Positions 24,955 through 37,600 of a stretch of 64,000 nucleotides of DNA are shown piece after piece. Each line of letters begins with the position of its first letter. Position 1 is the first letter of the stretch. The DNA comes from Nematostella vectensis (lineage: Eukaryota > Cnidaria > Anthozoa > Actiniaria > Edwardsiidae), in contig NC_064035.1 of assembly GCF_932526225.1 (NCBI RefSeq), forward strand, positions 19,333,969-19,397,968, in the 5' to 3' direction. The notes under the pieces are model-generated. The model did not search any database. It had not been told where the DNA came from and saw only the letters and a program-made list of their open reading frames with translations. A program made the translations under genes and the position numbers.

Positions 24955-25565
24955 AATCAGAAATTCCGGTACTTCTGGTTATTTGGTAAATGGTACAGAT
25001 TCCTCCCACTGGAAAATTTCCGGAAAAAGTGGAATTACTTGAGGGGTAGTCCACTTTCACCGGAGATACCAGAAATTCCGGAAAATTTGCAGTTTTTCAA
25101 AGAATATTTGACCGAGGTCCCCGTCTGCCACTATTCCTCAGACCCTAAAAGTATAATTTCTGGGTAAAGGGAAAAATCTGCTTGCGAGAAAAACGAAGCA
25201 CTAAAAAGAGAGAGGGAAGACAGCAAATCAGATATGAGCGAGGATATTTATGACGAAAAAAAAGCGCTTATAGCATTAGAACGTTGTTAATAATTTTAGA
25301 TATGGAACATAAGCACTTTATAAATAGCATATAGTGGAAACCATGAAAAAATGTATATAGGGTGTATAGGTTTGCCAAAGAAATCAGTGACACCCCTTTT
25401 TAAAAACCATACACTTTCGACGCCCCCCCTTTAGAAATTGGGAATTTCTCGAGGCTCCCCCACAGTATTCTCACGCCCCCCCTCCCCCTCTCGGGATAAT
25501 AAATAAACTTTCCCTAAGTCACCCCGGAAATTCTGGGACATAGGAAAGTCATACTGGAATTTCAA
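24955..25565. repeat. Interspersed repeat, copy B, possibly interrupted
   Basis: Shares TTTCACCGGAGATACCAGAA, CCACTATTCCTC and TTTCTGGGTAAA with 8775-8900, and AGTCACCCCGGAAATTCTGG (about 25518) with 8917-8936. In copy A the two blocks are adjacent; here about 350 bp lies between them, consistent with a later insertion or with deletion in copy A. Confidence 0.65.
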
Positions 25566-25631
25566 CCAAAATCTCCTCCAAAAGAACTGTTCTTTTTGGG
25601 CTCCCTGTGGCATCGTTTGCGCGAATTCAAG

Positions 25632-28600
25632 ATGGCGGATTCCAGGAGCCCGTCTGTAGCTTCACAAGTCCCATTTTTCAACTTTTGCATGGCGATGGAG
25701 AGGATCTGTGAAGCCAAAGGAAGCATAGAAAAGAAAAGGGATCCTTTAAGGAAGCTTATTTCTAGCTGGAGAGAAGCTCATCGCAGGATTCACGGTAGCA
25801 CAAAAACTGTGAGTCCGGGCAGCAACCATAGTGTTCACGTTATAATTCTAGCTGTTACTTTCTTAAGAGACATGGTTCTACTAGTCGCAAACATGCGAGA
25901 TGCATGTTTGATTCAATTGCCGATCTAAAGGGTTGTGGAGTTGTATTCCCCCTAGTAGAAAAGAAAAGAAATGTTATAAAAAGAGTCACCTCGTGATTTC
26001 TTCTTGTTGCAATCCCATAGCTGTCAACCTCGCTTTAGGAAAAATCTTGAAAAGATACAGTAAATGTATCAGAGATACTAAGAGAATACAGTATATGTAT
26101 GGATATTTTTAAGTAAATTAGGTTTGAGAAAAGGTTCAAAATCTTGAAACTCTGCGGGAGAGTTGACAGCTATGCAATCCAAGCCCCTAACATCGGTGCA
26201 ACATCCCTAAGCACCCATTCATAAACAGTGCTCCTGTCATGCCGAATCAAATTGCCTGTTCGTGTTGATACAAATGCATTGGGATCAACATTGATTCAAA
26301 AGTTGCACTAAATGTGCTACGCCACAGCCATGCTCTGGGCTATCTCAGTCTCAGTACTTGGTTTGAATACTTTCACAATCACCCCTCGTAATTGTATTTT
26401 ATCCTAGAATAAAGGTGACAATAAGCTTTTATTGCTTTGTGATGTGTATTTATTCAAAATAACTGGTACTTCCTACGGCTTAGGGCTGTTGAGTGTTTCA
26501 CCCTTCCTAATCCGTCCTAAAAGAAGTTACTTAAAAAGCTGAATCCTAGAAATTAAAAGTTAGGAGAGGTGGCTGTGAAAAACGAGGGGGTTCCTATAGC
26601 CAGAGAGGGCCAAACATCACCTAGGTTAACAAAGGTTATAATTTAACCAAATAAAGTTTATTTTATTTTACATCCCTTTATTAGGACAGGAAAAAAAAAA
26701 ATATATATATATATATAATGGAGCTGTGTATGTGTTAAGTTGTAAGAACTGCCTGGTGTTATTTATCCTACATTTAGGCTCCACTCTTCCACTGAGCAAT
26801 ATCTAAAACCATGTTATTATTCATTATTTTAGACAGACTCATTGTTTCCATTGTTGCGTCTACTGTTGCCACATCTGGATAAGGATCGCCCTGCTTATGG
26901 CATGAAAGAAAACATCTTCGCTAAGTACATTATTGATGTCATGAGCCTTGGTAAGGATAGCAGCAGTGGATGCAAATTACTGAACTATCGACATCCATCC
27001 TCCTCCAAACAGGTGATGAATTAAATGAGGATCAAATTGAGGGAGTTGAAGTTTCCATTTTTCTTGCCATTAATTTCAAAAGAAGAGATGATAAGAAATA
27101 AGAGGGATTACCCCCATAAATTCTTTAGAGTATCTTTGAAGGTTATTTTTGTGCTGGTTATTTTGTTATCTGGTTATCTGGCCCTTATTGTGTGGATCTC
27201 TCAGGGGGGGGGGGGGTGACTTTCCATAAAGGTAGACAGGGGTGATCGTCACATCTTTGATGGTATAAAATTTTGACTCTGCCATCCCTTTAGGTATGTC
27301 GAAGGATTTTATAATTTTACCATCTCTTAGGGTATAAAATTGATCAACTGCTATTCCTAAGGGGGTGTGTAATTTTTTTTTCTGATTCTGCCATCTCTTA
27401 GGGTTAAAAAATCCTTCAACTCAACCCAATTTTCCATCTCTTAGAAGTAAAAATTTCTGTTGATGACACCCAAAATGCCCTCCTTTACGGTAAAAATCGA
27501 TTTTGCCGATTTTTTCACTCCGTCTGTTTTTATTAGTCCCCCTGGGAAGATCTGGTGTTCTGTAATGGATGTTACTGACATAAGAACTGACATTACCTTT
27601 TTTTCACAGGATAGCCAGGGTGACTTTGCGAGTGTTGCATACTTTGTTTTAAAGGACCGTTGTCCAGAAAAGGGAAGGTAAGCTTTTGTACAACAGTCCT
27701 ATTTGTTATATTGCGTGATTTGGAAAAAAAGGCTGGTGTCCTAAACACCAAGTCTTTAGTCATGGCTGTTATGTTGAGAAACACATTTATAATATATGTA
27801 TATATAGCTGCTGCTACTTGTTGGTTTAAACAGTTCTAATATTCCTATATTTGAAAGCTAAGAAAGCTGTGCATGCTTTAAGAATCTAAGCAAATTTATT
27901 TATTTTTTATTGTTATAATAATAATCTTTTATTAGAAAGTTTTCTCATGATTCATCTTTTTCAGAAAAGTCTTAGTATTAATATTGTTTATCTTCTTGAG
28001 AGAGAGTGAAGTTCACAAAGCACCCATCCTCACTACTCCCTTGCCTATACACCTGGGCAGCTACATACAGTAGATGAAGTACACAAAGCCCTTCATGTTT
28101 TGTTTTTTCAAGTTTGAAAATTGAAGAGGTAAACAAGCTGTTAGATGACATGGCCAATGCTAATCTTGAGAAGAAGAGAGACAATGTCAAGATGTCCATT
28201 CAGATGCTTCTGCGGAAATCTAGTGCCAAAGAAGTGGTTTGTATTATACATGGTTTCCATGTATTTATTTTTGTAAAAATATAATTGAAAATTTAAAAAT
28301 CTAAAAAAAATAAGGTTTTGGAAATTTTTGGGAAACTTGAAAACAGTCTCAGATTCTAGATCTTTAATTATGTAGACTTCTACAGATTGTGCTTTATTGC
28401 ATTTATTTCTTAGGACTTTTTTTAGCAAAATTAACAAGAAAATACTTCTACACTATCACCCTTTTTAAAGGTTAAGATACAAATACAGTAATACAAGTAC
28501 TTGAAATATATTTTGTTTCTTAACCCATTGACTCCTGGCTATTTTTTAGCTGAATTTACAAAAAACAGACTGAAAACAGATACCCCCCTATTCTGAGTTT

Positions 28601-31600
28601 TATACAGCCCGTCAAAGTCAAACACAGCTGCACCTAGTCAGCGGTATCCACGCTTTCCAACAGTGCTTTGCGGTCCCCACTTGTAATCCCTCGTCGTTGT
28701 GCTGAAGCCAGCACAATTTGATGGTTGCTTGTTTTTTTCATCAAAAGTACAGCTATGAGCATATTAGGAGAGTGTCTCAGGACATCATGAAGTCTTTTGG
28801 GGCATAATTGAGTGCTTTGCTTATGGAAATTTGCAAGCAAAGGTGGATTCATGATGATTTTTTCTTGTTTGGCTTTGCCCGGATGAGAAAATAATTTTCT
28901 AATGAATCACCACAGCTCTCCTAAATGCTGTCTTTTCTGAAACCAAATTGATTGCAAAATTGTTTACACTGCTATTCTGGGTCTGTATGACCTGGAATTG
29001 ATTTGTTTGGCTTCGGGGTGAAAAGACTTATAAAAAACCATCTGACTTTGGGGAGAGGAGTGTTGACTGGCCCTCCCCTCGTGAATTTTCCCCTGGATCT
29101 CCCAGAATGCTTTGCAATACGTAAAGATATTTTCGTGGTTGTACAATCCTTCAAGGAATGGACATTGTGTTTTGAGGCCAAGGAAATGTACCTGGAGGAT
29201 CAGAATAAAGGTATCTATTTGTGTCTTGAGCTGTGTTTGCTGATCTCTCTCCCTTGTGTGGTTATTTGAGCGTTTTATTGAGAGGGGTGATTCTGCTTTT
29301 CTCTCCTTGTTTGATTTGAGATTTGTCAAAGAACCTGTGCTATTATTTGGCTTAAGAGTAGATGCCAACACCTTGGTTGGATGCATATCTGCAAGACCAT
29401 TTATCCCTTAGACTGATGCCGGAGTATCTTCATCTTGTTGTGTTTATTTTGAATTTATGAATTTTTTGGGTTGTGGGTACTTCCCAAAGCTGGTACAGGC
29501 CGGTTGAGGGGTCAATGTGTTAAAGAAAACAATGTGATATATTATAAGAAGATGCCTTCAAGATGTAAAATGGTGCTTCTGCTTTGTAGATCTATACTGT
29601 ATTGAGGCAATAAGCCAAAAGGTAGAAGATCTGTTATTTTTGCCAATAAGAGAACCATATATAATGATCATCAACTAACAATTGTAACATCGACCCTTGC
29701 TCTATATTATAGAAATGGCTCATCAGAATCATTCTAAAGGTGAGTTGTTGTCTTTACAGACATTAAGTACATTAAGGATTTGTTTATTTACTATTTCTCC
29801 ATAAATAATTGACCAATCAGCATTTATAATTTTTGTATATTTATATTATTTAAAAAAGTATGTACCCTATTATGAATATTTTTTTTTCCAAAACAGGAGC
29901 TGAAGATGGGTTTGGGAGAAAATTCGGTATTTGCTGTCTTTCATCCTGATGCCCTTGATCATTACAATACCTGTAACAACTTATCCAAGGTAGGCTATCA
30001 GTTAATTTTACCCCAGTTCCCTGGACCATAAAAGCACCTGTAATCCAACAACTTATCAACTGTTTAAACCCAATTACCTTGACCTACAGTATTCAACACC
30101 TGTCACAACTTATACAAGGTATTGCTGAGCCCAAAACAAGGGCTTGTTTGCAAAAAGGTGTATTAAATCATGTGTTTGTAACCTTAATGTCTGTAACAGC
30201 AGTGCTGCATTTCATCTAGCAGGGAAAACTTGAACATGGGCACTCTTTTCTAGATCGACCATGTACTATAGCCTGGTAAAGCACCTAATATGGAACCTGA
30301 ATAAGAAAGACAACAATGCATGCTAGATGAATGCTTGTCATTGAATCAGAGTTATTCACTATGAGATGTGTTCAACTTGTCATGCTTATGTTGATAGGTT
30401 TGCATGGATCTTCATGATCCTAGTGTCCGCATGAACGAAGCAGAAATAACTATTTTCTCAGCATTCAGGCCCATGCTTGCACAGTGGAGTCCCCTGAATC
30501 AGGTCAGAATTCATACATGTTGAAAGTTAATTTTAATATATGTGCCTTTTGTTATTATGTTAAAGATGTCAACTTTCCTTGTTTACACAACAATCTGTTA
30601 AGTACTGTTTAAAATATAAGACATACTTCATAGTCACATTGTGCATTATTTGAAAAAATAGCCTCACCTCATCCTTTTGAAGATTGAAAAAATGTAGTCT
30701 TTGGATCGGACTGTGACATACTCACTGGACTCCACTCTTTAAATTCGCCATCTTCTTGTTTATTGATGCTAGAAGTATTGTTTGATGAATGTTTTAGGTA
30801 GAGGATTTGATGAAGAATCAACCATTTTACATTGAGACCAAGATGGATGGAGAAAGGTTCATCCTTCACAAGCATGGTGACAAATACCGGTATTTCAGCA
30901 GAGGGTGAGTCTTTTTTACTCATACTTGAAACTTTATCCACTTGACCTTATACAAGTACCTCTATCTGAAAATACCTTATTTGCAAATGGAAACAAAATG
31001 CTAGTCTCCTTTGCAGCCATTTGTTCGACTCCAACACAAACCACTGCAAAGGAGACTAGGAAAATGCCAGAGCCAAAGCATCCACTGTACATCTCAGGCA
31101 TGTACCCAGTTGGCCGATTAAGGTGGTACAGTCATAGGTATCATATGGAAAAAGCCTTGTATTTGAAGATTCCTTAATAAGACATGACCCACTTTTTGCC
31201 CGCCACGGGGCACCCCCTGCCCACCCCCCTGTGTATGCGCTTGCATAGTGTCTAAATCGTTTTAAAAATAAAAATAAAATGAGCTCAGGCACATCCCATC
31301 TCAATAGTTGCTTAGTTAGTATAGGTGCTTGTACCCTGGATGCGAGTTTGTTACTCAAAACTCAAAAAACTTGACAAACAGATGATGATAGGGGTAGATA
31401 GAACAAAGGCAAATGCTTGGCTTATTATAACTCGACCAGCCTAAGCATCCCAGAGGGAGGAGTTTGATCTTACATGGTTTTAATGTTTCCAGGGGAAATG
31501 ACTTCACTCATACTTTTGGAGAGAATTCCCGTGAGGGTTGCCTCACTCCAAAGATCAATGACTGTTTTGAAAGGTATTCTAAAAATTCAGGACTGACGTA

Positions 31601-34600
31601 ACCATAAAAGTGATTCTACCATATCCAAGGTGACTTGCTGAGGGTTAATATCCAGTCAGCTTCCCAGACTTCACATATATTATGGGCCTGATATGATTTT
31701 TAGACTGGTTATGTATCTCATCCCGCAACCAACACAACCTGGCTAGAATAGGTCCTGTAAGTGAACCGGGTGTTTTTACCCTAAGTACATAGAAATGGCA
31801 GTTAAAACACTTTTTCATTTTCATTACCTAAATTGATTTTGTTCTAGAAAAAGTTTGCTTGGTTGATCTTTTTTTTTATTGAAATCAATGTTTTTGTGTT
31901 GTTATTCATGTTAAGTATTATCCAATAGATATCTATTTCCTCTCCAGGTCAATCCATTCGTGCATTCTGGATGGAGAGATGTTGGTTTATGACACATCCA
32001 ATGAAATTTTTATGTAAGTACACAAGCAATGTGTTATGTTGTCAAACATTTATTAGTCTGGTGTAAGGAATGATGACACACTCTTTGCTTCGCCTATAAA
32101 ATCACCTTCCAGTAACTCGCCTGTCTTAATATATTTTAGTACTAAAGCAATGCATGTGGATGTCAAGTCAGCAGCTACCTTTAATGCTGGTATGTGATCA
32201 TAATCCTCTAATATCTGTACTAATGATCCTTAAGTTATCCTTAGGTCACTAAATATCCTTATTTTAGTTATCTTCAGTTCACTAAATATCCTTATTTTAG
32301 TTATCTTCAGTTCGCTTGATATCCTTATTTTAGTTTTCTTCAGTTTGTTAAATATCCATATTTTGGTTATCCTCAGTTTGCTAAATATCCTTATTTTAGT
32401 TATCTCCAGGTCGCTAAATATCCTTATTTTGTTTATCCTCAGATCGCTAAATATCCTTATTTTAGTTATCCTCAGTTCGCTAAATATCCTTATTTTGGTT
32501 ATCCTCAGTTCGTCAGCCCTGCTTTGTTGTCTTTGATGTTCTCCTGTACAATGGAAAAAAGCTTGCCAACACACCATTGCATGAACGCCTCAAACTCCTT
32601 GAAACGTGAGTTATCATACAGTTAATTTCAATTGTTTTCAAGAATTATTAATTATACTTCAGGAGAATCATTGAAGAAAATTTGAGAAAGGTCTGATGAA
32701 AATATCCTTTTGGTGCTTATTGTACATGAAAAAAAAGTTACTGTTTTACTATTTACTGTTATTTATTCTATTTTACTATTTACTACTATTTATTCAGAAA
32801 TACCCAGAAGTACATTAATTTCTACAGAAGTTTTGGCAGTCATTTTTAGGCACGCGTCGCTCGCTGCCACCCACAAATGGGAGGTTATAGAAGCATGCTC
32901 AATGATGCATTTTTATCTCTTAGGGTTTTTAAGCCTCGTCTAGGGTTCCTTCAATTTGTTGAAAGACAAAATGCATCATCAAAGTAAGTATTTCCTTGAA
33001 ATTGTGGTAAAATGTATTTCATGCATTCTTATATTGACAACTATTGTACATCTTTTCAGTCAGAGGAGGGATAGAGGGGAAAGAATAAAGTGACGAGGAA
33101 TGAAAGGAAATTATGTCATTGTGTCCTGTAAATGCACTGGGCATTTGCTCCAGTGAATAAAAGAAAGCTCCTTAAAGAATATCGATCAACCACTCCTTTA
33201 TTATCATTATTTGCAATTGACAATACATTGGTTTATTTGCAAGAAAACTTTAAAAAAAACACCAACGATTAAAGTTAAATACCTTATTAACAATATTTTA
33301 TTAAAGGCATCTCAATCACCCGCTTGAATTAGCTGATATGAATGACATGAAGAAAAAAAAACAGGAAAATGCGCAATTCCAGATAGAGAAAGAAGACACA
33401 ATTTCTTACAATGGCCATCTGTTCTTTGGATTCCGGAAAATAACGTGAGGCCCAAATGCCCATAACCAGATTTTGGCTTTTTAAAATATTTTTTTCCTTG
33501 ATCATCCTTGTGTTATGTATGGGCTCAGGGAAAAGCTCAAATCTTAATGATGCTTTACAAAAAAGTCGCATAAATTAAAAAAAATGATATTTTTTTATAT
33601 TGTGTTTACTCACTGAAATGGGCTTATTTGAAGCGTCATGTCATTTTTTTCCATCATGTCGATGGAAATGGATTCTATGAGTGAGATGGTATAATGATGT
33701 TATGCGATCGCATAAAATGGCGTCATTACTGGCCTTCTCTAACAGCACCAATATTGCTAGCGAACATTAAGCTGGCGAGACGCTGGCCTAGGAACTCTGG
33801 CGCTGTTTGAAATATGTGCTAACATTTCCTTGTTTTTAACCAAGCGTTCCAAGCATTTCCTTGTTCTTAATGTAGCGGCGCCAGCCGATGCTGGCACTGT
33901 TTACACGGTACATTCTGTCAATTGCAACCCAAGTAATAAGAACAGCATATTATTGGGGACTGTTCGTAGATCCTAATAGTGCTTTTATCAGTCGTGTTTT
34001 ACTGTTTTAACAGTGAAGAAGTGATCAAGTCTTTGAATGAAGCAATCGATCGACGCGAGGAAGGCTTGGTAGTTAAGTCACGAGACTCTGTCTACAAACC
34101 CAACGTCAGAAACGGTAAGATGTCGTAACATCGTAACAGCATAACAGGCATGTTAAGGTAAGTTAGACGTAACACCGTAAAGGCATTAGCATAACAGTTC
34201 AACCCCAATTTGTGTGCCAGGGCATATTCTAAAAGATGGAATGAAAGAGAGCGGTTGCGACAGCTAGACATGTAACCCTTTCAAACACTAGGACCTTGAA
34301 TGTCTATAGCATCACAAACACGACGTTTCTTTTGTCAGGTGGTGGGTGGCTCAAGATAAAGCCGGAGTATGTCGCGAGCCTAAGTGATGACGTAAGTTTT
34401 GCTAATGACGTCAGAAATAGGAGGCTAGACGTATTGCGCATGCGCATGAGTGACTGCGTGTTCTGTGTGTTTTCCAGCTCGATGTTGTCATCGTTGGAGG
34501 ATATTTCGGTGTTGGGGTAAGGCCTTGGGTCCTCACGACCGCAAATATGGACATGAAGATAAGTCAGATACTTTATGACTCATTTGCCTTTCAGAAAGCA

Positions 34601-37600
34601 GGAATTTTGATCTCTTGTAGCGCCGTGATTTTGTGGGGACCATAAACGTGTCCATAATCGAAGGGCGTACTTGAATAAAGCTTAACATGACTACAGTGTT
34701 GTAAACCCCTACAGACATTTCCTCCTATCATTTTTCCATCAGTTATCGATCACTACAATGCTTTAGCGACGGAAACCCTTCAATGGCTGACTCGATCAAT
34801 GACTAAGATGATTACAATGTTCACGGTTGAATCAAAATCACACATTCTTCTGATTCCTATCTTTCACTCACCAGCGTCGCCAAGGAATGGTGTCTCACTT
34901 CTTATGCGCAGTTGCAGTGCCGAGCGACCGTCGCGGCGAAAAACCATCTCAATTCTATTCCCTCTGTAAAGTATGTCATGTCTACTCTATATTAAAGCTG
35001 CAATAACCTTGTATTTTACTTGGACATTACGTCCGGGTGTCATGGTATCCAAATCCTGCATAGTTTTTAAGCCTCCTAATAGTGTCATAATTACTGGGCG
35101 CAGTAACAATAGAACTTGCGCAAAGAGATCACATGACTGGCTTTTAGTAGCAAAATAACAACACCAAAAAGCAACTTATTCAACGCTTACGAAAAAAGCC
35201 AGAATTCTTTTTTTTTTAAAGGGTTTAGTTTTATTTATGATTTTATTTTTTGTCGTTCACTGGTGTGACGGGTGCAATAATTTCTGAACTGCCCCTAGCA
35301 TTAAATTCCCCTAGCTTGTTTTTAGTATTAACTTTCCTGAGATGAAGAATATAGGTATAGCGTATTGTTGCCAAGTTATATACATGTTGGTATAAACCCG
35401 GAAACCGAGAGTTTGATGACACAGGCGCTTTTACTTATGATGTTACCTGGTCTTACCAAGGAGTACTACTCTATTTTTCCTGCTGGGTTTTATAAGTTGT
35501 CTTATGGATGTAACCTGTCTTTTCAGGTTGGGTCAGGTTATACGATGAATGAGTTGGATGAGCTGGGACAACAGCTGAAGCCGCACTGGCAGCCATTCAA
35601 TCAGGCTAAACCCCCCAAGAGTGTCTGCTTCACACCAGGATTTAAGGTATTACCTTATGTCACGCTGCCAGCTCTTTATTCAGGCTAAACCCCCCAAGAG
35701 TGTCTGCTTCACACCAGGATTTAAGGTATTAGCTTATGTCACGCTGCCAGCTCTTCATTCAGGCTAAACCCCCCAAGAGTGTCTGCTTCACACCATGATT
35801 TAAGGTATCAGCTATGTCACGCTGCCAGCTCTTCAATCAGGCTAAACATCCCAAGAGTGTCTGCCCTAACAAAAAGTTCCTATACGTTCCCCAGGAAATA
35901 TAAGACTTGAACCGGACCAAACCTTGTTAAACGTATTTCCAAGTTATGAAATTTATGCCAATCACAATTTGGATTCTGGTATTTTAGTTGGCAAAGATTT
36001 TTTAAGAGAAAAAGGAATTGGTGGCCACGGTAGCGCGCGTCGCATTTAAAGACTAAGGATCGATGAGTAAGGGTACCGAGGGTAAAAACCCATTAAGACT
36101 AACCGGCGGTTCCAAGTCTATTTGTATGGCCAAGAAGAACCAGGCTAACTGCGACCATTGTAGAGGTTAATCAAACGTTGTTATATTTGGCTTTTGATTC
36201 ATTTATTACAAGTTAGAAGAGAAGAGAACGAGTTAGCTCGATCGCATCATTTGCTTTGTTTTGTCTGATAGGAAAAGCCTGACGTGTGGATCGAACCCTC
36301 AAAGTCTAAAGTTGTTCAGATCAAAGCAGCTGAGATCACACCCAGCGAAAAGTAAGTCGTGTACATGATGTGAAGTGACGTGACGTGACACGACGTACCA
36401 TCTCACGCAAATACTATGTACTTATCATAAAAGATGACTGAATGAAGTGGTTAACGAAATGGCATTTTAGGAATTCGTTTTGGGAAAAAGTGCTTACCCT
36501 TGCATATTATTGCACGCGTATTAAGGCCACCCTTATCGGCTTTTTTGTTGGGAAACTTTGGAAGAAACTTTGTCTGATGGTGGCGTCGTAGATTAATGAC
36601 TAGGTACACCTTTTTGTATTTGAGTCTGGCGTCATGGTGTCTTCTAGATACAGGGCAGGATTCACGCTACGATTTCCGCGGTTGGAATGTGTTAGACACG
36701 ATAAATCCTGGTACGACTGCCTGGACCTATCAGGACTGGAACAACTCCTAAAGGTAGCCACACGCTCCAAAGACTTTTTGCACTTGTTCATAAGTAGAAT
36801 TGCAAAATCTCATTACCTTTCACAATTCGCTAATTAGGCTAATCATATTAGCCTAACAGGAGTACCTGAAGTTCTAAAGGCTAAAGAAGATACGTATGCA
36901 GACAGAGTGCTCAGCGAAAGGGTGTAAAATCTAGTGTTAATCCATTATTTTCTTTTTTGCGCTAAGTTGCGAGGACATGGTTCAGTACGCATGCTTGCCA
37001 AGCCCAGCCGTAGCGCCTGGCTATGGTATAACGAACTACCAAGATTTTGATTTTGTAGAAAGCGGAAGGCAAGCTAACCTCTCGTCACACCAGTCTGGGA
37101 GAGGAGTCTGCTCCAGCCAAAAAGAGAAGCCGCACCACGCAAAAGCGCGCAGAACAAACGCGCGTGAGTGTCGCACCGCAGTTTAAACCTTCGGAGGTAT
37201 CAACCGTGGCAAAGGTAAATCTGCAAAGTAATGTGTAGCCCTTTTTGCATCACGCAGTCGCGCGCGGAGCACACGCGTGTAAGTGTCGCGCCACAGTCAG
37301 TACTTGCGTGTAGCACTTTCATTACCTTTGGCTTTTAAATTGCTGTTCATAGGTATCGAAGCTTTTCGAAGGAAAGGAGTTCTGTATTGTGAATGGACCT
37401 GCCTCTCACCCAAAACACTCCCTGGAGAAAATGATAACACAGGTAAGATCATTTGGAGGCGTGTCCTTGCAGACCTTATTTGAACCACACTGCCTTTACA
37501 AGTTAACCCTTCACCACGCTCTACGCCTCCCATTAACCTTGGCTACCTTTATTTGCAGCACGGTGGAACATTCACGCAGATCCCGGGACCTGAGACTTAC

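Larger units (their letters stand above)
22520..25631. other. Spacer between acyl-CoA oxidase and LIG4
   Basis: Holds the oxidase 3' UTR, a 900-bp minisatellite, a hairpin element, short tandem copies and an interspersed repeat (entered separately), then the LIG4 promoter. I see no gene. The 70 bp before the LIG4 ATG contain no TATA box that I can call. Confidence 0.6.

Noticed and set aside
36967-36984. Possible 18-bp LIG4 micro-exon (LRGHGS) between exons 20 and 21
   Set aside because: Phase would allow it, but direct joining of exon 20 to 37059 aligns with human LIG4 (LEQLRGKASGKL) without a gap, while the micro-exon would add six unmatched residues.
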